A stretch of 64,000 nt of DNA from JAGVPT01 sp963827085 (GTDB lineage: Bacteria > Bacteroidota > Ignavibacteria > UBA10030 > UBA8401), in assembly GCA_963827085.1 (NCBI GenBank), contig CAWGZY010000003.1:992001-1056000 (forward strand). Reading direction: 5' to 3'. Positions 35,139-43,584 of this stretch are shown piece after piece (positions within the stretch are counted from its first letter, which is position 1; every line of letters starts with the position of its first letter). The notes under the pieces are model-generated. The model did no database searches. It was not told the DNA's origin and saw only the letters and a program-made list of their open reading frames with translations. A program made the position numbers and the translations under genes.

Positions 35139-36218
35139 CTATTTTTTCAGAAACGGCAATGCTGTAATTTTACCTTGAACTGCTTTCCCTCTTACGTCGA
35201 TATCCACCAGAGTACCGACGGAAGAACATGCGACATCGACATATCCCATCGCGATCCCTTTTTCGAGGGAAGGAGAGAATGTACCGCTCGTGACCGATCC
35301 GACAGCGGTTCCGTTTGCTTGGATTGCGTACCCGTGTCGAGCGATGGCTTTCCCTTCGATCTCGATCCCGACAAGCTTTCGTTTCGGGCCTTCAGCCTTC
35401 ACTTTTTCCAGCACCGATCTGCCAATAAAATCCCCCTTTTTTAGTTTCGTAATCCAGCCGAGGCCTGCTTCGAGCGTGTTCGTCGTTTGGTCGATATCGT
35501 TACCGTACAAACAGTAGCCCATCTCAAGCCGCAGAGTGTCGCGGGCGCCAAGTCCGACCGGCATAATGCCGCAATCTTTGCCGGCTTTAAAGAGAGCATT
35601 CCAAACATTCTCGGCGTACGACGGTGAAAAATAAATCTCATAACCAAGTTCACCGGTATACCCCGTTCGCGAAAGTATCATGTCGACGCCGGCAACACTC
35701 ACTTCTTTAAACCGATAGTAGGGAATCGATTTCAAATCGACAGACGTAAGCTTCTGGAGAACCGTCTGCGACTTCGGTCCTTGAATTGCAAGCAGCGCTG
35801 TGGCGTCGCTCTCATTCCGGAGTTCGACATCGGGCATACAATGCCGGCTCATCCATTCAAAATCTTTTTCGGAATTCGACGCGTTCACGACAACCATAAA
35901 GTGGCCTTCTCCAATTTTGTAGACGAGAAGGTCGTCGACAATCCCGGCATCGTCATAGCACATCGCCGAGTACCGTGCTTCTCCGGGAACAAGTTTCGCC
36001 ACGTCATTCACCGTCGCATACTGAAGAAACGCTTGCGCGTTCTTGCCCTTCACTATAAATTCGCCCATGTGCGAAACATCGAAAACGCCGACCGCAGTGC
36101 GCACAGCTTTATGCTCTTCGATAATGCTGGTATATTGCACCGGCATTTCATATCCGCCGAATGGAACCATCTTGGCGCCAAGCTGCCGATGGATTGAATG
36201 GAACGGCGTCTGTTTCAT
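35139..36218 (-). CDS. gcvT: Aminomethyltransferase (glycine cleavage T protein)
   Basis: 359 aa. Takes the methylene group from the aminomethyl-lipoyl H protein to tetrahydrofolate, releasing ammonia. Marks: MVPFGGYEMPVQYTSIIEEH, GVFDVSHMGEFIVKGKNA, SRTGYTGELGYEIYFSP, GLGARDTLRLEMGYCLYGND, FSPSLEKGIAMGYV. The folate-contacting Asp lies in NDVAKLVPGEARYS. It overlaps the transaldolase gene by 4 bp. Other gcv genes are not in the window. Confidence 0.96.
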   Translation of the reverse strand: MKQTPFHSIHRQLGAKMVPFGGYEMPVQYTSIIEEHKAVRTAVGVFDVSHMGEFIVKGKNAQAFLQYATVNDVAKLVPGEARYSAMCYDDAGIVDDLLVYKIGEGHFMVVVNASNSEKDFEWMSRHCMPDVELRNESDATALLAIQGPKSQTVLQKLTSVDLKSIPYYRFKEVSVAGVDMILSRTGYTGELGYEIYFSPSYAENVWNALFKAGKDCGIMPVGLGARDTLRLEMGYCLYGNDIDQTTNTLEAGLGWITKLKKGDFIGRSVLEKVKAEGPKRKLVGIEIEGKAIARHGYAIQANGTAVGSVTSGTFSPSLEKGIAMGYVDVACSSVGTLVDIDVRGKAVQGKITALPFLKK

Positions 36219-36862
36219 TTCTTTTGGCCTTTGTTCCAGTCGGCAAGAAACCGTTCGATGCCGATGTCGGTCAACGGGTGTTTGATGAGCTGGTCGATCA
36301 CCTTAAACGGCATCGTGCAAATATCAGCTCCCATCATTGCCGCGTCGATAACGTGAAGGGGATGACGCACGCTTGCGACGAGCACTTGCGTATCATACCC
36401 GTAATTATGGTAGATCGTCACAATCTGTCCGATCAACTCCATTCCGTTCTGACTAATATCATCAAGCCTTCCGACAAACGGGCTGATGAAATACGCTCCG
36501 GCTTTAGCAGCGAGGAGCGCCTGGCTGGCCGAGAAGCAGAGCGTCACGTTGGTCCGGATTCCCTCAGCTTTCAACGCCTTCACTGCCTTCAACCCATCCT
36601 TCATGAGCGGCACTTTGACAACGATATTTTCGTGTATCTTGGCGAGCTCGCGACCTTCTTTCATCATGCCGTCAAAATCCGTGGAAAGAACCTCAGCGCT
36701 GATCGGTCCGTGAACAATTGCGCATATTTCTTTGAGCAGCGGGATAAACTCTTTGCCTTCTTTCGCGACGAGGCTCGGGTTCGTTGTAACGCCGTCCAGT
36801 ACTCCGAGGTCGTTCGCTTCTTTTATTTCTGCAATGCTCGCGGTGTCAATAAAAAATTTCAT
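36215..36862 (-). CDS. Transaldolase, small (TalC / fructose-6-phosphate aldolase-like) type
   Basis: 215 aa. Short transaldolase family: MKFFIDTASIAEIKEANDLG, GVTTNPSLVAKEGK, the Schiff-base lysine in VVKVPLMKDGLKAVK (about 86-100), TNVTLCFSASQALLAAKAGA, SPFVGRLDDI. Transfers dihydroxyacetone between sugar phosphates in the non-oxidative pentose phosphate pathway, or acts as an F6P aldolase; the sequence alone does not decide. Coupled to gcvT by a 4-bp overlap. Confidence 0.92.
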   Translation of the reverse strand: MKFFIDTASIAEIKEANDLGVLDGVTTNPSLVAKEGKEFIPLLKEICAIVHGPISAEVLSTDFDGMMKEGRELAKIHENIVVKVPLMKDGLKAVKALKAEGIRTNVTLCFSASQALLAAKAGAYFISPFVGRLDDISQNGMELIGQIVTIYHNYGYDTQVLVASVRHPLHVIDAAMMGADICTMPFKVIDQLIKHPLTDIGIERFLADWNKGQKK

Positions 36863-36874
36863 CGAATAATCTTT

Positions 36875-38533
36875 CTACGATTTATATTGAGCCGTGATAT
36901 CTTTGTCCTGCTTTCGCGAGATGAACTTGAACTCATCGATCGCAAGCGCTTTGTCTTCTTCAAGCTTGATCTGGACAAAGAAGCGGAGTTTGATTTTTGT
37001 CAGCCGGCTTATTGTTCCTCCCATTAGGTGCTGCGCGATGCTCGGATGCACGCGAAGGACGAGGCGAAATTCCTTCGACTCCGATTTGAACCGCCGGATC
37101 CACCGTTCGATCTGACTGACGATGGTCGTCTTTGACTGGATGAGGCCGCTGCCGCCGCACACGGGACACGGTTCCGTAAAGCTGTGAATGATGCTCTGCC
37201 GGATCCGCTGCCGTGTAATTTGCACGAGACAAAATTCCGTCATCGGCAGCACCGTCGCCTTGGCCCGGTCTTTCCGGAATTCTTTCTTCATCTCGTCGTA
37301 CACTTTCTTTTTGTTCTTTTCGTCCGTGATGTCGATGAAATCGATGACGATGATGCCGCCAAGGTCGCGCAACCGGAGCTGCCGGCATATTTCACGCGCG
37401 GCTTCGAGGTCGGTCTTCAAAGAATTCAATTCTTGTTCTTGTTTGGCAGCGTACCGGCCGCTGTTCACGTCGATCACGGTCATCGCCTCGGTGTGGTCGA
37501 TAATAATGTAGCCGCCGCTCTTCAGCCATACTTTTCGCGCCAGCGTCGTCGCGATCTCTTTTTCGACACCGAAGACGTCGAAAATCGGTTCCCTTTTCCC
37601 GTAGTACTCGATCTTCTCGACCATTTGCGGAGAAACAAGCTTCACATACGTCTTGATCTCCTTGAACAATTTTTTGTTATCGATGACAACGCGCTGAACA
37701 TCCTCGCTGAAAAGGTCCCGTATCACGCTCGATGTGGTTGCCATGTCTTTATAGAGCAGGGCAGGAGCGGTTTCTTCTTTCACAGCTTTCTCAATTTCCC
37801 GCCACGTCGTCAGAAGGGATTCCAAATCCTGGAGAAAAACTTTTTCATCCTGATTTTCCGCATTCGTGCGTACAATAACGCCGAACGACGGGGGAAGAAT
37901 GCTGCGCACGAGTTTTCTCAGGCGCCGTTTCTCCTTGAAGCTGCTGATCTTTTTCGATATGCCGACTTTGCCATCGAACGGCAGGAGTACAAGGAATCGG
38001 CCCGGGAGAGAAACTTCCGTCGTTACCCGGACTCCCTTCTTCCCGACAGGTTCCTTCGTAACCTGTACAATGATCTCCTGGCCTTTGGTAAGGTTGACGT
38101 TGCGGTGCTGCCGTTCATACCGGGGCCGATGGTCATGACGGTCCCCCGCCCTGGCGGGCGGCGGTTGCACGGCAACTGCTACTGCCGTCCCATCCGAGGG
38201 GATTGCAGCAACCGGCGGCACCGGATGATGCTGCTCGTCCTCCTCATCGTCTGCTTCCGTATCGATCTCAGAATCCTCACCGAGCATTGCGTTGTATTGG
38301 CCTAACGAAGCCCCGATATCGGAAAAATGGAGGAATGCGTCTTGCGGCAGTCCGACATCGATAAACGCCGCCTGGATTCCGGGCATGACTTTCGCGACCT
38401 TGCCGACATAAATGTCCCCGACCAGCCGTTCCTTTTCGGGAGTCTCGACAAAAAGCTCGGCGAGCTTACCCTCTTCGGTTATTGCTATGCGAACTTCGTT
38501 CGCGGTGGAGTTGATAACTATTTCTTTTTTCAT
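36875..38533 (-). CDS. rng: Ribonuclease G (Rne/Rng family)
   Basis: 552 aa. Endoribonuclease for rRNA maturation and mRNA decay. S1 domain about 35-210, interrupted by an insertion of about 70 residues at about 85-150 that is acidic, then H/P/A-rich (EADDEEDEQHHPVPPVAAIP). Catalytic core: RTNAENQDEKVFLQDLESLL, IIIDHTEAMTVIDVNSGRYA, DLGGIIVIDFIDI; zinc link CPVCGGSG near residue 455. It lacks the long RNase E tail, which supports RNase G. Start ATG 38531-38533. Confidence 0.94.
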   Translation of the reverse strand: MKKEIVINSTANEVRIAITEEGKLAELFVETPEKERLVGDIYVGKVAKVMPGIQAAFIDVGLPQDAFLHFSDIGASLGQYNAMLGEDSEIDTEADDEEDEQHHPVPPVAAIPSDGTAVAVAVQPPPARAGDRHDHRPRYERQHRNVNLTKGQEIIVQVTKEPVGKKGVRVTTEVSLPGRFLVLLPFDGKVGISKKISSFKEKRRLRKLVRSILPPSFGVIVRTNAENQDEKVFLQDLESLLTTWREIEKAVKEETAPALLYKDMATTSSVIRDLFSEDVQRVVIDNKKLFKEIKTYVKLVSPQMVEKIEYYGKREPIFDVFGVEKEIATTLARKVWLKSGGYIIIDHTEAMTVIDVNSGRYAAKQEQELNSLKTDLEAAREICRQLRLRDLGGIIVIDFIDITDEKNKKKVYDEMKKEFRKDRAKATVLPMTEFCLVQITRQRIRQSIIHSFTEPCPVCGGSGLIQSKTTIVSQIERWIRRFKSESKEFRLVLRVHPSIAQHLMGGTISRLTKIKLRFFVQIKLEEDKALAIDEFKFISRKQDKDITAQYKS

Positions 38534-38882
38534 TAAACAAAATTCCTTGTAGTGCGCCGAATAAAATAATTGTCACTCCCCGTCGTGGAACGTAACAATC
38601 GAATAGTGGAATAGCGCGATTTCCTGTCTATCATTGCTTGTGTGATGAATTTCCAACAGCTACCAATCTATTTCCCCCCTTAGCAAGCAGGCTCTCCCTC
38701 CGACTTTTTAAAGGCGACCCCAAACTCAATTGCCCATAAAATTAGCCCAGAACATGCTCTTTGCTGCTTTAAAAAAGGGACGCGACCCTTTTTTAGAAAA
38801 ATTCAAGGTAAAAGTACGAAAAATATGGGAGGCTTGCAAGTTCTTTAATTAAGGAGGATTTAGGCGAGAATGCAACAAAAAA
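38534..38882. other. Intergenic region between rng and SRP RNA
   Basis: About 350 bp with no gene. It should carry the rng promoter. The only structure I see is the hairpin at 38771-38794. The rest is AT-rich without repeats. Confidence 0.4.
38771..38794. terminator. Bidirectional terminator-like hairpin
   Basis: Perfect 9-bp stem AAAAAAGGG / CCCTTTTTT with a 6-nt loop (ACGCGA). On the minus strand it lies about 90 nt past the SRP RNA 3' end and its T-run gives a classic terminator. Confidence 0.55.
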
Positions 38883-38977
38883 GGTCAAGCTTACTGTATC
38901 ACACTTTCGGTAGCGGGCCGTTGCTTCCTTCCGGACCTGGCGGGGTTGGGCGACTTACGGTTGTACAGGGCTTGACC
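38883..38977 (-). ncRNA. ffs: Bacterial small signal recognition particle RNA (4.5S)
   Basis: 95 nt. The two ends pair (GGTCAAGC with GCTTGACC). The conserved tip reads AGGTCCGGAAGGAAGCA with the GGAA tetraloop and the asymmetric loop sequences that bind Ffh, followed by the partner CGGCCCGCTACCG. Length and fold fit the Alu-less bacterial type. Transcribed on the minus strand, 81 bp downstream of tRNA-Ala. Confidence 0.93.
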
Positions 38978-38986
38978 TTAGCAATT

Positions 38987-39056
38987 ATCAGTGAACAGTG
39001 ATCAGTCATCAAAAAAACAACAACAGGTAGTGTTAACTGATCACTGTTTACTGTTC
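38987..39056. repeat. Inverted heptamer arrays between ffs and tRNA-Ala
   Basis: Left arm CAGTGAACAGTGATCAGT and right arm ACTGATCACTGTTTACTG enclose about 27 bp. Units are GTGAACA/GTGATCA/GTAAACA with a 7-nt step, the same type as at 16919-16943. As RNA it folds into a hairpin. Confidence 0.6.
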
Positions 39057-39058
39057 CG

Positions 39059-39131
39059 TGGAGCTGATCGGGATCGAACCGACGACCTATTCGTTGCGAA
39101 CGAATCGCTCTCCCAACTGAGCTACAGCCCC
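39059..39131 (-). tRNA. tRNA-Ala (anticodon CGC)
   Basis: 73 nt. Acceptor GGGGCTG/CAGCTCC contains the G3-U70 wobble pair that marks alanine tRNAs. D-arm GCTCAGTTGGGAGAGC, anticodon stem ATTCG/CGAAT with loop TTCGCAA (anticodon CGC), T-arm GTCGG-TTCGATC-CCGAT with the invariant TTC. The CCA end is not encoded. Confidence 0.96.
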
Positions 39132-39230
39132 AATTCCAAAACAAATATAAGAAAATCTGCCTGCTAAGGCAAGGTCGGAAATTTTGAGGCAATGGGGACG
39201 GAAGAGCTGTGTACTATAAGAACGTGGGTT

Positions 39231-39674
39231 TTATCCCAATTCCTTTTGCATCGTTTGATGAGGGATCGTTACTTCAATAAATTCCCCGCCTATTTTTTTG
39301 TACCCAAGTTTTTCATAGAACCCGACCACAGCCAGCCTTGCGTTCAGCACTACTCTCCTGTAACCTAGTCTTCTTGCGAAATCCTCTGCAAAAACAACCA
39401 GCCTCGCTCCCACATTCTTGCCTCTCCAATTCTCTTCTACTCCAACCTGCCTCATTTTTACATCCTCCTTGCTTAAAACAGTCAAAATAAGAACCCCGAT
39501 CAACACGTTTCCATCGAATGCGCCTATATGGAAATCGTTGATCTCTTTGGTCAGGTTTTCTTTAAACAAGCTTAATCCAAGTGGTTTTCGTAAGATCCTA
39601 TCTCGTAACTGGAGTTCTTCCTCGTATTCATCGGTGCCAAAGTGAATTTGCTGTATATTTATTGGCGGATGCAT
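39231..39674 (-). CDS. GNAT-family N-acetyltransferase
   Basis: 147 aa from ATG 39674; the frame can be opened to a TTG at 39701. Reads as a small GCN5-type acetyltransferase: ELQLRDRILRKPLGLSLF, FHIGAFDGNVLIGVLILTVL, VGVEENWRGKNVGARLVVFA (acetyl-CoA loop region) and VVLNARLAVVGFYEKLGYKK. It resembles ElaA-type proteins. Substrate unknown. Single gene between tRNA-Ala and the M16 pair. Confidence 0.85.
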   Translation of the reverse strand: MHPPINIQQIHFGTDEYEEELQLRDRILRKPLGLSLFKENLTKEINDFHIGAFDGNVLIGVLILTVLSKEDVKMRQVGVEENWRGKNVGARLVVFAEDFARRLGYRRVVLNARLAVVGFYEKLGYKKIGGEFIEVTIPHQTMQKELG

Positions 39675-39928
39675 TTCAAAACCAATTTCTTGATTGCACA
39701 AAGGATTTCACGAGAGTGCGCATTTTCGAGAACATTGGAATTTCGGATTATCTATTTTGATTGTCAATGGGCGTCCCGGCAGCGCCAATAAAAAAAGTTG
39801 AACTTCAGTCAGAATAATCGTACAATATCCACGCTTTTCACGGGTTAACGTAACCCTCCGATACCCGCAACGTACGTGTATCAATGAAAATTTATCATGA
39901 CTAACTACTATTCCACCGGGAGGACGCC

Positions 39929-41254
39929 GTGGTTAATAAACGCTTCTTGAGTTTTTTGCTGACGTTGTTTGCCTGGAGTGCGCTGGCCGCCCAGGTCAAC
40001 ATAAAATTCGTTGAGTATACACTTCCCAACGGCCTTCATGTTATCCTGCACGAGGATCATTCATCCCCGATTGTCTCTCAAGCGGTAGTGTACCACGTCG
40101 GGTCGAAAAATGAAAATCCGGACAGGACGGGCTTCGCTCATTTTTTCGAGCATCTGATGTTTGAAGGCTCTCCGAATATTCCGCGCGGCGGATTTTTCAA
40201 GATGGTGCACAACGCGGGGGGCGAACTTAACGCCTTTACAAGTTTCGATAAAACGGTCTACTTCATCACCGTCCCTTCAAACCAACTGGAACTTGTGATG
40301 TGGATGGAATCCGAGCGGATGATGCACCTTAAAGTCGATTCCGTCGGCATCGAAACTCAGCGCGGCGTCGTGAAAGAAGAACGGAGGCAAAGCCTGGACA
40401 ACAGGCCATACGGATCGATCATCGAACAAACCTTTTCGCACTCATACAAAGTCCATCCCTACCGATGGGTTCCGATCGGCTCTTTTCAATATATCGACAG
40501 AGCGACGTACGATGAGTTCTATCAATTCTACAAATCATTTTATCTGCCGAACAATGCCTGTCTGGTGATCGCCGGAGACATTGATGTTGAGAAAACAAAG
40601 GCCTTGGTCGATAAATACTACGGCGAGATTCCAAAAGGAACGAAAGAAATTTACCGGCCTTCCGCCGTCGAACCGCCGCAAATCGCGGAAGTGAGAGATA
40701 CCGTCTACGACAACATCCAGCTTCCCGCCGTTATCGAAGCATACCACATGCCGGCGCAAGGCACCAAAGACTATTACGCTCTCAGCATGCTGACGACGCT
40801 CCTTTCAGGGGGAGAAAGTTCGCGGCTGACCAAGCGCCTCGTCGACAAAGAAAAAATTGCCCTAGAAGTTCAGTCGTTTCCGTTCGACCTCGAGGATCCG
40901 TCTCTCTTTCTGCTTTTCGGGATCGCAAATTTCGGAAAATCACTTAAAGACATCGAGGCGAGCATTCAGGACGAAATCCAAAAAGTCAGGGACTCCCTCA
41001 TCACGGACAATGAACTGACAAAAATCCGCAATGAGGAAGAGACAAGCTTCATCGAAAAAAATTCCACCGAGCAGGGCAAAGCAATCGAGCTGGCGAATTA
41101 CCATATATTTTTCGGCGATGCAAACCTCATCAATTCCGAGATTAACAAATTCATGGCCGTGACCAAGGAAGACCTCCGGCGTGTCGCCAATCAATACCTC
41201 ACGGAAAAGAATAGGACCGTTCTCTACTACTTACCAAAAACAAAAGTACAGTAG
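39929..41254 (+). CDS. M16-family zinc metallopeptidase, catalytic member
   Basis: 441 aa. Starts at GTG 39929 with GGGAGGA about 5 bp upstream. Signal-like N-terminus (FLSFLLTLFAWSALAAQ, cleavage near residue 20). The inverted zinc motif HFFEH is at about residues 71-75 (AHFFEHLMFEGSPN) and the third ligand Glu is in GVVKEERRQSLDNRPYG. The C-terminal half-domain carries the usual M16 fold. It lies 18 bp before a second M16 gene that lacks the zinc site, so they probably form a heterodimer in the periplasm. Confidence 0.92.
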   Translation: MVNKRFLSFLLTLFAWSALAAQVNIKFVEYTLPNGLHVILHEDHSSPIVSQAVVYHVGSKNENPDRTGFAHFFEHLMFEGSPNIPRGGFFKMVHNAGGELNAFTSFDKTVYFITVPSNQLELVMWMESERMMHLKVDSVGIETQRGVVKEERRQSLDNRPYGSIIEQTFSHSYKVHPYRWVPIGSFQYIDRATYDEFYQFYKSFYLPNNACLVIAGDIDVEKTKALVDKYYGEIPKGTKEIYRPSAVEPPQIAEVRDTVYDNIQLPAVIEAYHMPAQGTKDYYALSMLTTLLSGGESSRLTKRLVDKEKIALEVQSFPFDLEDPSLFLLFGIANFGKSLKDIEASIQDEIQKVRDSLITDNELTKIRNEEETSFIEKNSTEQGKAIELANYHIFFGDANLINSEINKFMAVTKEDLRRVANQYLTEKNRTVLYYLPKTKVQ

Positions 41255-41272
41255 AAATAAGGAGCTCTCACA

Positions 41273-43342
41273 ATGAAAAATTTCTTTGTAACATCGGTTG
41301 CGTTATTATGCATTGCGTTTACCATCACGCAGGCACAACTGGACCGAAGTAAAATTCCCGGACCGGGGCCTGCACCGGCAATAGCATTCCCGGACTACGA
41401 CGTACTCACCACTCCGAACGGCATTCGGGTTATTATCGTGAAGAATTCTGAACTTCCAACGGTAACCATTAGCCTGCTCATCGACAGAAAGCCCGTTCTC
41501 GAAAAAGGGGACGCCGGCTGCATCGACATTGCCGGCCAGCTTTTGCGCAGCGGGACAACGACACGGACAAAGGATCAGCTTGACGAGGAGATCGACCTCA
41601 TCGGCGGCGACCTGAGCTCGAGCGGGACTAATGTGTACGCTTCGGGTTTGTCGAAAAACACGGAAAAACTTTTCGACCTGATGTCGGATATCACTCTCCA
41701 TCCTTCATTTCCTCAGGACGAACTTGATAAACTTGTAACGCAGACAAAATCGGGATTGCAATACAGAAAAACCGACCCTGCAATGATCGTGGACGTTGTG
41801 CGAAAGAAACTCGTCTATGGCACAGAGCATCCGTATGGCGAGGTCGAAACCGAAGCAACGGTTGCTAATATCACCAGGGACAAATGCATCGAAGCGTACA
41901 CCACCTATTTTAAGTCGAACTACGCAATCATGGCGGTAGTGGGCGACGTCGACAAAGACAGTGTTATGAAACTCGTCAACAAATATTTCGGCGCGTGGAC
42001 AAAAGGAACTCTCCCAGCGCCGACATACGCCACCCCGCAACGGCCGGACAAAGTGCACGTCGCCTTCGTCGACAGGCCGAGTTCAGTTCAATCGGTCGTC
42101 AGAGTCGCTCAAGTCGTCGAATTGCAGCGAAATTCGCCCGACGTATTTCCTGCACAAGTGATGAACACAATCCTCGGAGGAAGCATGTTCCGGCTCTTTA
42201 CTAACCTCCGTGAAAAACACGCCTACACGTACGGAGCATACAGTTCACTCTCCCCGGATGAACTCATCGGAACCTTCACCGCTTCCACCTCGACAAAGAA
42301 CGCCGTTACCGACAGTGCACTGACACAACTCTTCTACGAACTCAACCGGATCCGCGACGAAAAAGCCGACTCGACGGAACTGCAGATGGCCAAGAACTAT
42401 CTGAGCGGTGCGTTCGTAAGAGGTCTTGAGCATGCGAACACTATCGCAGAAGACGCGATTACTATCGAACGCTACGGGCTTCCGAAAGATTACTATAAGA
42501 CGTACCTCAAACGTCTTGATGCCGTTACTGCAGAGGATGTGCAGGCAGCCGCAAAAAAATATCTTGATCCCGCAACGATGCTTATTGCCGTCGTTGGTTC
42601 TGCGAGCGATGTGAAAGAAAAGCTTGCGAAGTTCGGGCCGGTCGACATGTATGATGAAGACGGAAACCCGGTCGTTGTGAAAACCGCTGTTGCCGTTACG
42701 CTGACCCCGGACGAAATTTTTTCAAACTCTATCGAAAAGAACGGCGGGAAAGCAAAATTCAAAGCGATGAAAGATAAGACGATTGAGATGAGCGGCAAGA
42801 TTCAGAACATGGATGTGAAGCTCAAAGTTGTCCAAAAAGCCCCCAACAAAATTTATGCGGAAACGGAAATGGTTGGAATGTTCAAGCAGCAGCAGGGCTT
42901 CGACGGAAAGCACGGCTGGACCGTATCGCCGCAGGGAACTCAAGACCTCAGCGGAGATCAACTGGAGGAGATCAAATTCGAATCCACTTTCGACTTTTAC
43001 GGCAAGTACAAAGCGATGGGATTCAAAGCAGAAGTGAGCGGAGTAAAAAATGTAAACGGAAAGGATTGCTACGAGGTACGTTTTTCGAATGCTTCGGGAA
43101 AATCAATGCGACAGTACTTCGGAGTTGAGGACTTCATCAGATACCGCGATGTGAAATCAATGACCTCTCCCAACGGCCCTGTCGAACAAACCACCGATTA
43201 CTCTGACTACAAAGATTTCGGCGGTTACCTTGCCCCGGGAAAAATGGTGCAAAGCGTCATGGGCCAGTCGTTCGAATTCACAACAGATAAGTTCGAAGTA
43301 AACAAAGGCGTGAGCGACACGTTATTCAAGAAACCGAAATAG
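41273..43342 (+). CDS. M16-family protein without zinc site, with extra C-terminal domain
   Basis: 689 aa. AAGGAG at 41259-41264 precedes ATG. Signal peptide about 1-22. Where M16 proteases have HxxEH this one has DAGCIDIAGQLLRSGT, so it cannot bind zinc; it keeps the partner R/Y region NLREKHAYTYGAYSSLSPDE (about 310-330). Residues about 465-689 are an added domain of strands resembling LolA/LppX-type folds (KGMKDKTIEMSGKIQ-like region, LAPGKMVQSVMGQSFEF). Pattern of the non-catalytic partner of a two-subunit M16 protease. Confidence 0.88.
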   Translation: MKNFFVTSVALLCIAFTITQAQLDRSKIPGPGPAPAIAFPDYDVLTTPNGIRVIIVKNSELPTVTISLLIDRKPVLEKGDAGCIDIAGQLLRSGTTTRTKDQLDEEIDLIGGDLSSSGTNVYASGLSKNTEKLFDLMSDITLHPSFPQDELDKLVTQTKSGLQYRKTDPAMIVDVVRKKLVYGTEHPYGEVETEATVANITRDKCIEAYTTYFKSNYAIMAVVGDVDKDSVMKLVNKYFGAWTKGTLPAPTYATPQRPDKVHVAFVDRPSSVQSVVRVAQVVELQRNSPDVFPAQVMNTILGGSMFRLFTNLREKHAYTYGAYSSLSPDELIGTFTASTSTKNAVTDSALTQLFYELNRIRDEKADSTELQMAKNYLSGAFVRGLEHANTIAEDAITIERYGLPKDYYKTYLKRLDAVTAEDVQAAAKKYLDPATMLIAVVGSASDVKEKLAKFGPVDMYDEDGNPVVVKTAVAVTLTPDEIFSNSIEKNGGKAKFKAMKDKTIEMSGKIQNMDVKLKVVQKAPNKIYAETEMVGMFKQQQGFDGKHGWTVSPQGTQDLSGDQLEEIKFESTFDFYGKYKAMGFKAEVSGVKNVNGKDCYEVRFSNASGKSMRQYFGVEDFIRYRDVKSMTSPNGPVEQTTDYSDYKDFGGYLAPGKMVQSVMGQSFEFTTDKFEVNKGVSDTLFKKPK

Positions 43343-43379
43343 GGAAGGATGTTCGTGCGTAGTTCGAAGTCCGTGAGTA

Positions 43380-43566
43380 ATAGGTTGTAAGCTATACTTG
43401 TAAGTAGAGCCTTCTGAATAATCCCGAAAGCATGGCTCGCGCAAAGCCGCAAAGTCGCAAATTGATTCTAAACAAAATCTTGGCGCCTTTGCGGCTTAGC
43501 GCGGAACAATTTTTCAGATGTTCCAAGTTATAAGTATGGTATTTCCTCCTGACTTACAACCTATAA
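43380..43566. repeat. Nested inverted-repeat element
   Basis: Outer arms ATAGGTTGTAAG and CTTACAACCTAT, inner palindrome CTCGCGCAAAGCCGCAAAG against CTTTGCGGCTTAGCGCG. About 187 bp, no ORF, between convergent M16 and polysaccharide units. Member of the CGCAAAG spacer family. Confidence 0.5.
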
Positions 43567-43584
43567 CTTTTAACTTTTCACTGT

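Noticed and set aside
37184..38305. 373-codon plus-strand frame opposite rng
   Set aside because: Antisense shadow of RNase G, whose motifs are unmistakable.
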